Shown here piece after piece: positions 1 through 6,125 of a stretch of DNA of 8,094 bases. This stretch comes from Actinomyces viscosus. Lineage in GTDB: Bacteria; Bacteroidota; Bacteroidia; Flavobacteriales_D; Crocinitomicaceae. Numbering within the stretch: position 1 is the stretch's first letter; every line of letters begins with the position of its first letter. The position numbers were made by a program, and so were the translations under genes. The stretch spans positions 1-8,094 of the forward strand of contig CALPVI020000064.1 in the NCBI GenBank assembly GCA_943326975.2, read 5' to 3'. A model generated the notes under the pieces. It saw only the letters and a program-made list of their open reading frames with translations, ran no database searches and had not been told where the DNA came from.

Positions 1-470
1 AAAAAGATAAAATTTCTTCTTTTTAATTTAAACTCTTCTTCATTTTGAGATCGAACAAATATATATCCAAATAAAGCGTAATTAACACCTGTCAAGCCTA
101 GACCAGCATCTGTTGATAATGCCAATTGAAAAATGGAGGTAATAATCGATGTAAATAAACCAAAAAGCAAAAAGTGAAACAAACCAATTCTTCTTTCAAC
201 GAAAGCGCCCAATATCCAAATGCCTATTATGTTTAAAATGAATTGAGTTGAATAGGCGTGAACAAAACTATTAAATACAACTCCCCAATATTGTCCTTGA
301 TAAATGTCAACAGCAGCTGGCGCACCAAATGCTTTATAAGTTGCAAGATCGATTTCTTTGAAATCAGTTTGAATGTTGATTAAAATAAATATAAGTAATG
401 AAATCAAAGTGATAAACCAAGTAAACCAGGGTGTTTTATAATTTGTTTCGATTGTATTTTGTTGGGTCAT
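1..470 (-). CDS. Rhomboid-family intramembrane protein, N-terminal 156 residues (3' end outside window), probably protease-inactive
   Basis: The frame is open from an ATG at 470-468 to the window edge, giving 156 residues without a stop. Hydrophobic spans lie at about residues 17-33, 60-88 and 97-118, with a further one starting near 124. The order matches the rhomboid fold. F-V-H at 69-71 corresponds to the conserved His of GlpG, and N80 corresponds to oxyanion-hole Asn154. The segment W-x-L-G-A-x-V-E-R-R-x-G (85-96) matches GlpG's L1/TM2 boundary. GLTGVNYALFGY (125-136) aligns with GlpG GLSGVVYALMGY. Two active-site positions differ: the nucleophile Ser201 of GlpG is Thr127 (codon at 92-90), and oxyanion His150 is Gln76. 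The catalytic histidine lies beyond the window, so its state is unknown. Family membership follows from motif alignment; inactivity is inferred. The gene is divergent from carB and has its own -7 box just upstream. Confidence 0.85.
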   Translation of the reverse strand, partial: MTQQNTIETNYKTPWFTWFITLISLLIFILINIQTDFKEIDLATYKAFGAPAAVDIYQGQYWGVVFNSFVHAYSTQFILNIIGIWILGAFVERRIGLFHFLLFGLFTSIITSIFQLALSTDAGLGLTGVNYALFGYIFVRSQNEEEFKLKRRNFIF

Positions 471-493
471 TATTTAAGTAACTAAATTTTTAT

Positions 494-501
494 CAAAAAT
501 A
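494..501 (-). promoter_or_regulatory. Candidate -7 box (TATTTTTG) for the rhomboid gene
   Basis: On the minus strand this reads TATTTTTG, a full match to the Bacteroidota primary-sigma -7 consensus TAnnTTTG. It would start transcription near 487, about 17 nt before the rhomboid ATG. No clear TTG -33 element is found at the expected 17-23 nt spacing, and such boxes occur by chance in AT-rich DNA, so support is moderate. Confidence 0.4.
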
Positions 502-598
502 CATTCTTATTACTTCATTTCTATTGCATTACTTTTTAATTTATCAATAGAAAAATGTTATTATTTGAATTTTAGTTAAAAATTAACGAAATAAATGG

Positions 599-627
599 TT
601 GGGAGGTGAAGTTTTTGATTAATTTTG
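599..627 (+). promoter_or_regulatory. Bacteroidota-type promoter for carB (TTG-N18-TAATTTTG)
   Basis: A TTG at 599-601 is followed after 18 nt by TAATTTTG at 620-627. This fits the known Bacteroidota consensus of a TTG -33 element, a 17-23 nt spacer, and TAnnTTTG at -7. Transcription would begin near 634, leaving a leader of about 50 nt before the carB ATG. Inside that leader, TTGAAAA (635-641) and TTTTCAA (647-653) form a weak AT-only inverted repeat with a 5-nt loop. I see no PyrR-type or riboswitch-like structure in the leader. Confidence 0.65.
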
Positions 628-683
628 TGCCAATTTGAAAACTATTTTTTCAATTGAATCGTTATTAAAAAATGCGTTGAAAA

Positions 684-3497
684 ATGCCCAAAAGAAATTC
701 TATTAAATCCGTCCTTATAATAGGAAGCGGTCCGATTGTAATCGGTCAAGCATGTGAGTTTGATTATTCTGGTTCTCAAGCAGCAAGATCATTAAGAGAA
801 GAAGGTATTGAGGTTACTTTGATAAACTCAAATCCAGCAACGATTATGACTGATAAAGTAATTGCGGATAATGTTTATTTACAACCACTTGAACCTGAGA
901 GTATTGTTCAGATATTGAAAAATCACAAAATTGATGCAGTATTGCCTACAATGGGTGGACAAACAGCATTGAATTTAGCAATTAAATGTGATGAATTAGG
1001 TATTTGGGAAGAGTACGGAGTTGAGATTATTGGGGTAGATATCGCAGCGATTGAGATAACGGAAAATAGAGAAGCGTTCAGAGATTTAATGAATGAAATT
1101 GGTGTACCAATGGCACCTCAAAGTAATGTTAAGTCATTCTTAGAAGGTAAAGAAATAGCTCAAGAATTTGGTTTTCCTTTATGCATTCGACCATCTTATA
1201 CTTTAGGCGGATCTGGTGCTTCAATAGTTCACGATCCTGAAAAATTTGACGGTTTATTAGAAAGAGGATTACAATTATCACCAATTCATGAGGTGATGAT
1301 TGATAAGGCACTTTTAGGTTGGAAAGAATATGAGTTAGAGTTATTAAGAGATAATAATGACAATGTTGTTATTATTTGTTCGATTGAAAACTTTGATCCA
1401 ATGGGAATTCATACGGGAGATTCAATTACGGTTGCTCCTGCAATGACTTTGTCTGATACTACATTCCAAAGAATGCGTGATATGGCAATTCATATGATGC
1501 GTTCAATTGGAAATTTCGCAGGAGGTTGTAATGTTCAGTTTGCCGTTTCTCCAGATGAAAAAGAAGATATTATTGCAATTGAAATCAATCCTCGTGTTTC
1601 TCGTTCTTCAGCATTAGCTTCAAAAGCAACAGGTTATCCTATTGCAAAAATTGCTGCTAAATTAGCGATAGGTTACAACTTAGATGAATTAAAAAATCAA
1701 ATTACAAAAACAACCTCTGCTTTATTCGAGCCGACATTGGATTATGTAATTGTTAAAATACCACGTTGGAATTTCAATAAATTCCCTGGAACAAATAGAG
1801 AATTAGGTTTACAGATGAAATCTGTAGGAGAAGTAATGGGAATTGGTCGTTCTTTCCAAGAAGCATTACAAAAAGCTTGTCAGTCATTAGAAATCAATAG
1901 AAATGGTTTAGGTGCTGATGGTAAGGAAATCACGAGTCAAAATGAAATTTTACATAGTTTAGAGCACCCAAGTTGGAATAGATTGTTTCATATATACGAT
2001 GCGATTAAATTGGGTATTCCTTTTAAAACTATAGTTGAAAAAACGAAAATCGATATTTGGTTCTTAAAACAAATTGAAGATTTAATTAAGTTGGAAAGAA
2101 AAATCGAGAAATTCCATTTAGAGAATTTACCAAAAGATTTACTTTTCGAAGCAAAACAAAAAGGATACGCAGATAGACAAATTGCTCATTTATTGAGATG
2201 TTTAGAATCTGAGGTATATACGAAAAGAACTGAATTTGGAATAAATAGAGTGTTCAAATTAGTTGATACATGTGCGGCTGAATTTGAAGCTCTAACACCT
2301 TATTATTATTCAACATTTGAATTTGAAAATGAGAGTGTAAGAACAGATAAAAAGAAAATTGTTGTTTTAGGTTCTGGCCCAAATAGAATTGGTCAAGGAA
2401 TAGAGTTTGATTATTCATGCGTTCACGGTGTTTTAGCTGCGAAAGAAATGGGGTATGAAACGATTATGATTAACTGTAATCCTGAGACTGTTTCTACAGA
2501 TTTTGATACAGCGGATAAATTGTATTTCGAACCAGTTTTCTGGGAACATATTTACGACATTATTCAACACGAAAAACCGGAAGGTGTTATTGTTCAGTTG
2601 GGTGGTCAAACTGCATTGAAATTAGCTGAAAAGTTAGAACGATATGGTGTTAAAATCATTGGGACAAGTTTTGAAGCTTTAGATTTAGCGGAAGATAGAG
2701 GTCGTTTTTCAAAAGTTTTGGAGAAAAATAATATTCCTTTCCCTAAATATGGTGTTGTTGAAAGTGCAGAACAAGCATTAGAATTAGCAGATGAATTAGG
2801 CTTTCCTTTATTAGTTCGTCCTTCTTATGTACTAGGAGGTCAAAAAATGAAAATCGTTATCAATAAAGAAGAATTAGAACACCATGTAGTTGATATTATT
2901 AATGAAATGGGAGCTAATCAAATATTATTAGATCATTTCATTGGTGGAGCGATTGAAGCTGAAGCAGATGCAATTTGTGATGGTAAAGATGTTTATATTA
3001 TCGGTATCATGCAGCACATCGAACCAGCTGGAATTCACTCTGGAGATTCGTATGCATTATTACCTCCTTACAATTTAGGTGATTTTGTGATTACTCAAAT
3101 AGAAGACATCACGAAAAAAATTGCGGTTGAATTAAAAACAGTTGGTTTAATCAATATTCAGTTTGCAATTAAAGATGATAAGGTTTATGTAATCGAAGCA
3201 AATCCTAGAGCTTCTAGAACAGTTCCTTTTATTGCTAAAGCATATGATGAGCCATATGTAAATTATGCAACTAAAGTGATGTTAGGAGCGAAAGTGAAAG
3301 ATTTTAATTTCAATCCACGTAAAGAAGGTTATGCAATTAAAATACCGGTTTTCTCGTATGAGAAATTTCCTGATGTGAAAAAAGAATTAGGTCCTGAGAT
3401 GAAATCTACAGGTGAAGGTATTAGATTTATTAAAGATTTAAAAGATCCTTTCTTCACGAAGATTTATTCAGAAAGAAATATGCATTTGTCTAAATAA
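684..3497 (+). CDS. carB: Carbamoyl-phosphate synthase large subunit, short form lacking the C-terminal allosteric (MGS) domain
   Basis: This is the synthetase subunit that makes carbamoyl phosphate from bicarbonate, ammonia (delivered by CarA) and two ATP, for pyrimidine and arginine synthesis in the cytosol. The protein has 937 residues. The first ATP-grasp half (about 1-400) opens with LIIGSGPIVIGQACEFDYSG, carries GIHTGDS with His243, and has the metal-binding E-I-N-P-R at 300-304. A helical oligomerisation region (about 400-553) follows. The second half starts near 556 with VVLGSGPNRIGQGIEFDY and has E-A-N-P-R at 838-842. The chain stops soon after GPEMKSTGE. E. coli CarB has about 1073 residues, and its last ~137 form the MGS domain that binds UMP, IMP and ornithine; that domain is absent here. 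The end is a normal TAA, so this is the short lineage form rather than a truncation. The start is the first ATG after an in-frame TGA at 678-680. carA is not nearby. A small membrane protein gene follows after 2 nt. Confidence 0.97.
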   Translation: MPKRNSIKSVLIIGSGPIVIGQACEFDYSGSQAARSLREEGIEVTLINSNPATIMTDKVIADNVYLQPLEPESIVQILKNHKIDAVLPTMGGQTALNLAIKCDELGIWEEYGVEIIGVDIAAIEITENREAFRDLMNEIGVPMAPQSNVKSFLEGKEIAQEFGFPLCIRPSYTLGGSGASIVHDPEKFDGLLERGLQLSPIHEVMIDKALLGWKEYELELLRDNNDNVVIICSIENFDPMGIHTGDSITVAPAMTLSDTTFQRMRDMAIHMMRSIGNFAGGCNVQFAVSPDEKEDIIAIEINPRVSRSSALASKATGYPIAKIAAKLAIGYNLDELKNQITKTTSALFEPTLDYVIVKIPRWNFNKFPGTNRELGLQMKSVGEVMGIGRSFQEALQKACQSLEINRNGLGADGKEITSQNEILHSLEHPSWNRLFHIYDAIKLGIPFKTIVEKTKIDIWFLKQIEDLIKLERKIEKFHLENLPKDLLFEAKQKGYADRQIAHLLRCLESEVYTKRTEFGINRVFKLVDTCAAEFEALTPYYYSTFEFENESVRTDKKKIVVLGSGPNRIGQGIEFDYSCVHGVLAAKEMGYETIMINCNPETVSTDFDTADKLYFEPVFWEHIYDIIQHEKPEGVIVQLGGQTALKLAEKLERYGVKIIGTSFEALDLAEDRGRFSKVLEKNNIPFPKYGVVESAEQALELADELGFPLLVRPSYVLGGQKMKIVINKEELEHHVVDIINEMGANQILLDHFIGGAIEAEADAICDGKDVYIIGIMQHIEPAGIHSGDSYALLPPYNLGDFVITQIEDITKKIAVELKTVGLINIQFAIKDDKVYVIEANPRASRTVPFIAKAYDEPYVNYATKVMLGAKVKDFNFNPRKEGYAIKIPVFSYEKFPDVKKELGPEMKSTGEGIRFIKDLKDPFFTKIYSERNMHLSK

Positions 3498-3499
3498 TC

Positions 3500-3775
3500 A
3501 TGGTTGTTGCAGAAGCAAGTATATCTGGTATTTTTAAAACTGTATTAATGATTTTAGGAGCATTCGTGCTCCTAAGATTTTTAGGTCAATTAGCAACAGC
3601 TAAACGTAATATGGAATTAGAAAGAGATTTAAATGCGAAGCAAAGAAAATTTGAGAAAGAAAAAATGCACAAAATGAAGCATTTTGGTAAAACATCGATT
3701 CTTTCAAGAAATTCAAAAAAAACAACTTATTCTGACTCAAAAGTAGAAGATGTTGATTATGAAGATTTAAATTAA
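3500..3775 (+). CDS. Small single-span membrane protein, DUF4834-like
   Basis: This 91-residue protein has one hydrophobic segment at about residues 10-29. A strongly charged, Lys/Glu-rich helical stretch (about 34-60) follows, then a polar tail ending in an acidic VDYEDLN. That layout, with an N-terminal membrane anchor followed by a basic region and a terminal D-Y/F-E-x-h motif, resembles the DUF4834 family of small Bacteroidota proteins. The family name comes from memory of its pattern and is uncertain; no function is known to me. The ATG lies 2 nt after the carB stop, so the two genes are almost certainly co-transcribed and may be translationally coupled. A strong hairpin (3554-3575) is embedded in the codons for the membrane span, where rare CTC and CTA leucine codons are used. 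The terminator at 3790-3820 ends the transcript. Confidence 0.75.
   Translation: MVVAEASISGIFKTVLMILGAFVLLRFLGQLATAKRNMELERDLNAKQRKFEKEKMHKMKHFGKTSILSRNSKKTTYSDSKVEDVDYEDLN
3554..3575 (+). other. Intragenic 9-bp perfect hairpin with TTCG loop, followed by a T-run
   Basis: Arm TTAGGAGCA (3554-3562) pairs perfectly with TGCTCCTAA (3567-3575) around a TTCG tetraloop. A G-U pair (3553 with 3576) and an A-U pair (3552 with 3577) can extend the stem. A run of five T follows at 3578-3582. It lies 57 nt after the carB stop and 54 nt inside the next gene, so it has the shape of a weak intrinsic terminator or an RNA-stability element between carB and most of the downstream gene. The structure is directly visible; the role is inferred. 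Confidence 0.6.
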
Positions 3776-3789
3776 TTTAATAGGAACAT

Positions 3790-3820
3790 AAAAAAAGGTC
3801 TCAATTTGAGACCTTTTTTT
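3790..3820. terminator. Bidirectional intrinsic terminator between convergent genes
   Basis: GGTCTCAA (3797-3804) and TTGAGACC (3806-3813) form a perfect inverted repeat; the practical RNA hairpin is a 6-bp GGTCTC/GAGACC stem with a 5-nt loop. It is flanked by seven A (3790-3796) and seven T (3814-3820), so it has a U-tract in either direction. It starts 14 nt past the stop of the carB-linked small gene and ends 7 nt before the stop of the DUF1573 lipoprotein gene on the other strand. It therefore serves both transcripts. Confidence 0.9.
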
Positions 3821-3827
3821 ATGCAAT

Positions 3828-4319
3828 TTATTTCACAAATGCTTTTATTGTTAGTATTGTTAACCGTGGATTTGTATTTGCTGAAACAGTAACTTTTTTA
3901 TCTATTTCACCTGTTTGACCAGGTTTGGGATGAAATGCCACTTTGATAACATCTGATTTACCAGGTAAAATTGGTTTTTCTGGTTTCTGAGGAGTGGTAC
4001 ATCCACAACTAGCAGCAACATTTTCAATAATTAAAGGATTTTTACCTGTATTTGTTACTACAAAAGTTGTTTTGTTATCTGAATCAGGTTTTACATTTCC
4101 GTAATCATGAACCATTTTATCAAAGGATATCGTAGTTTCACTTTCGGCTTCCTCTTGTAATCTTTTTTCTTCTTCTTTTTGGTATTCTTTCAAACTTTCT
4201 TGCAATTCTTTTTCACTCTCACCACCAGCAGCGATAGTTGAAACAATTTCTTCATCGTTATTAGATGAACATGAAGAAATTATAAGTAGACAAGCAATAA
4301 AAAAAACTGTTTTTTTCAT
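3828..4319 (-). CDS. DUF1573-domain lipoprotein
   Basis: This protein of 163 residues has a type II signal peptide: MKKT, a hydrophobic core at 5-14, and a lipobox ISSC with the lipidated Cys at residue 17. The residues after the Cys are polar then acidic (S-S-N-N-D-E-E). This loosely recalls the Bacteroidota lipoprotein export signal, so surface exposure is possible. Residues 35-62 are Glu/Lys-rich and probably coiled-coil. The rest (about 64-163) is a DUF1573 Ig-like domain. It shows H-D-Y-G-N-V, TNTGKNPLII, the hallmark SCGCTTP with Cys105 and Cys107, PILPG, and an alternating beta pattern to the end. DUF1573 proteins are common in Bacteroidota and have no firmly assigned function. The gene starts 25 nt downstream of the S41 protease stop on the same strand, so both are likely one transcript. 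It ends just before the shared terminator. Confidence 0.9.
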   Translation of the reverse strand: MKKTVFFIACLLIISSCSSNNDEEIVSTIAAGGESEKELQESLKEYQKEEEKRLQEEAESETTISFDKMVHDYGNVKPDSDNKTTFVVTNTGKNPLIIENVAASCGCTTPQKPEKPILPGKSDVIKVAFHPKPGQTGEIDKKVTVSANTNPRLTILTIKAFVK

Positions 4320-4344
4320 AATTTATAGACTTACTTTTTAATGA

Positions 4345-5943
4345 TTATTTTTTATCTAAATTCATTTTTTCGTATTCTTTTGAATTTAATACTTTAACGG
4401 CTTTATCAAGTGCTTCATTTGATGCATTGAAAATTTCGTAAAATTCATTTAAACCCCATAAATCTTGAGCTAAATAGGATTTTAATCTAAGTTTAATTAT
4501 ACGTTCACTGATTTTATATTGATCTTCTTTAAATGTTAATTTAGGATCTTCTTTAGAAATGTATTGAAAAAATTCTTTCATAAACTTTTCATCATTTGTA
4601 AAGTTTTGTTTAAAAGATTGAAATGTTGGATATTTTTTCAATAACGCATCTCTGTTCTCATTTACATAAGTCAAAGAAAAAGAGTTAACATGTCCACCTT
4701 GTACAATATTTCTAAAATAATCGGTAATTTCTGTCGTATCCATTGCGACGAAAATATCAGGCATAATTCCTCCACCATTATAAACAGCTCTTTTAGTAAC
4801 TAACGTATATTGTTTTAATGAATCAGGCATATGGATAGAGTCTGCATGTTGTAATTCACCATGTTTAAATCTCTTTATTAAATCATCTTTATAATTATCT
4901 GAATCGGTGTAAGGTTTTTGAATAAATCTTCCTGCAGGAGTGTAATATCTTGCTATTGTTAATCTAATTTGAGATCCATCAGATAAGTCAATTGGACGCT
5001 GAACTAATCCTTTACCAAATGTTCTTCTGCCGATAATTAAACCTCTGTCCCAATCTTGAATTGCTCCTGAAACTATTTCACTAGCAGAGGCAGAATATTC
5101 GTCAGTTAATATCACTAAATTTCCTTTTTCCCATTTTCCTAATTTTTCAGCTTTCAAGTTGTAACGAGGTTGAGATCTACCTTCTGAATAAACAATTAAC
5201 TTGTTTTCTGATAAAAATTCATCAGCAATTCCTTGTGCAGCATTTAATAATCCACCACCGTTTCCTTGTAAGTCAAAAATTAAACTTTTCATTCCTTTTG
5301 AGTTTAATTCAGCAATACTTTTCTGAACTTCTTCAACTGAAGATCTAGAAAAACTATTTAATTTAATGTATCCAATTTCCGGTGTTACCATGTAATAACA
5401 ATCAACTGAGTTTACAGGTATTTTAGCTCTAGTAATTGTATAACTTATTGGTTTTTTAGCGTTTTTTCTAATAATTTCAACTTTTACTTTTGAACCTAAT
5501 TCACCTAATAAGTTTTCCCTAACTTGAGCGTTTTTAAGACCAATACCAGCTATGTTTTTATTCTCAACTTTCACAATTTTATCACCAGCAAGAATTCCTA
5601 ATTTTTCAGAAGGGCCACCTGGAATAGTCGCAACAACCATTAATGTGTCTTTTAAGATTTGAAAACGAATTCCAATTCCAACAAAACTTCCATCAATTTT
5701 AATATTTGCATCGTCAACTTCATCTTTCGTAATGTAAGTACTGTGTGGATCTAATTTTTCAAGCATAGCAACAATTGCAGCATCCGTTAATTGTGTTTCG
5801 TTTACAGTATCAACATACAATCGATTAACATAAGTTAAAACTTCTCCAAACTTTTGACTAGGTGTCACTTTTATAGGAGTTGATTGAGAAAAAGCGATAG
5901 ATTGAGAAATAAATAGTATAAGTAAAATGATGAATTTGTTCAT
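4345..5943 (-). CDS. S41-family carboxy-terminal processing protease (CtpA/Prc-like), exported
   Basis: This protein of 532 residues is a serine protease with a Ser/Lys dyad that acts on exported proteins, typically from their C-termini. A Sec signal peptide covers residues 1-19, with probable cleavage after AFS. An N-terminal helical segment containing LDPHSTYIT (64-72) leads into a PDZ domain at about 85-172, with GIGIRF, GGPSEKLGILAGDKI and a following VEIIRK strand. The S41 core runs from about 189 (GYIKLNSF) through DLQGNGGGLL (224-233). SASASEI (284-290) gives nucleophile Ser286. FGKGLVQ (309-315) gives Lys311 and Gln315, with the same Ser-to-Lys spacing of 25 as E. coli Prc. YYTPAGRFIQ follows at 333-342. 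About 130 charged residues follow the core (400-532), as in many Bacteroidota homologues. All catalytic residues are intact. The exact paralogue name is not assigned. It is the first gene of a likely two-gene unit with the DUF1573 lipoprotein. Confidence 0.95.
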   Translation of the reverse strand: MNKFIILLILFISQSIAFSQSTPIKVTPSQKFGEVLTYVNRLYVDTVNETQLTDAAIVAMLEKLDPHSTYITKDEVDDANIKIDGSFVGIGIRFQILKDTLMVVATIPGGPSEKLGILAGDKIVKVENKNIAGIGLKNAQVRENLLGELGSKVKVEIIRKNAKKPISYTITRAKIPVNSVDCYYMVTPEIGYIKLNSFSRSSVEEVQKSIAELNSKGMKSLIFDLQGNGGGLLNAAQGIADEFLSENKLIVYSEGRSQPRYNLKAEKLGKWEKGNLVILTDEYSASASEIVSGAIQDWDRGLIIGRRTFGKGLVQRPIDLSDGSQIRLTIARYYTPAGRFIQKPYTDSDNYKDDLIKRFKHGELQHADSIHMPDSLKQYTLVTKRAVYNGGGIMPDIFVAMDTTEITDYFRNIVQGGHVNSFSLTYVNENRDALLKKYPTFQSFKQNFTNDEKFMKEFFQYISKEDPKLTFKEDQYKISERIIKLRLKSYLAQDLWGLNEFYEIFNASNEALDKAVKVLNSKEYEKMNLDKK

Positions 5944-5968
5944 GCTTAAATTTTATTTTTTAGAAATA

Positions 5969-5976
5969 TAAAGATA
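5969..5976 (-). promoter_or_regulatory. Weak -7 box (TATCTTTA) for the S41 protease gene
   Basis: On the minus strand this reads TATCTTTA, matching TAnnTTTG at all but the last base. It is placed to start transcription about 19 nt before the protease ATG. There is no TTG at the expected -33 spacing. The position fits better than the sequence does. Confidence 0.3.
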
Positions 5977-6035
5977 CGTTTTTACCTAAATAAATTTTTC
6001 TTTTTTTATAAACAGAATATAATATATGTTAAAAG

Positions 6036-6054
6036 ACAATAAACATTTTATTGT
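6036..6054. repeat. Perfect 8-bp inverted repeat in divergent intergenic region (possible operator)
   Basis: ACAATAAA (6036-6043) and TTTATTGT (6047-6054) are perfect reverse complements with a CAT spacer. The region 5944-6125 separates the divergent S41 protease and NlpC/P60 genes, so a dimeric regulator binding here could affect both. No good TTG/TAnnTTTG promoter for the plus strand was found in this gap; TACGTTTT (5975-5982) and TAAATTTT (from about 5990) are only partial matches. AT-only palindromes are cheap by chance in such DNA. Confidence 0.35.
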
Positions 6055-6057
6055 TAA

Positions 6058-6120
6058 ATGAAAAAGAAGAGAGTAGGAGATGATGAAGAAATTTTAACGT
6101 ACTTAGTAAAAGAGAAATAA
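6058..6120 (+). CDS. Possible 20-codon small protein or leader peptide upstream of the NlpC/P60 gene
   Basis: ATG at 6058 opens a frame of 20 codons ending in TAA at 6118-6120, encoding MKKKRVGDDEEILTYLVKEK. It begins three bases after the inverted repeat and ends 5 nt before the NlpC/P60 ATG, in a different frame. It has no membrane span or signal, with a basic start and an acidic middle. The composition is protein-like and the spacing would suit coupling, but a frame this short is easily accidental. I do not recognise it. It could be a leader peptide, a small protein or noise. Confidence 0.25.
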   Translation: MKKKRVGDDEEILTYLVKEK

Positions 6121-6125
6121 TTAGA

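Noticed and set aside
635..653. TTGAAAA/TTTTCAA inverted repeat in the carB leader as an attenuator
   Set aside because: Seven almost pure A-T pairs with a 5-nt loop are too weak, and there is no terminator U-tract or competing structure to make a switch.
1129..1311. 60-codon minus-strand open frame
   Set aside because: It lies wholly antisense to the conserved ATP-grasp core of carB, has no recognisable domain, and is best seen as a shadow of the coding sequence.
684..3497. CarB as a truncated pseudogene because it is about 137 residues shorter than E. coli CarB
   Set aside because: It ends at a natural domain boundary with a normal stop and an immediately adjoining gene, and all synthetase motifs are intact, so it is a short functional form.
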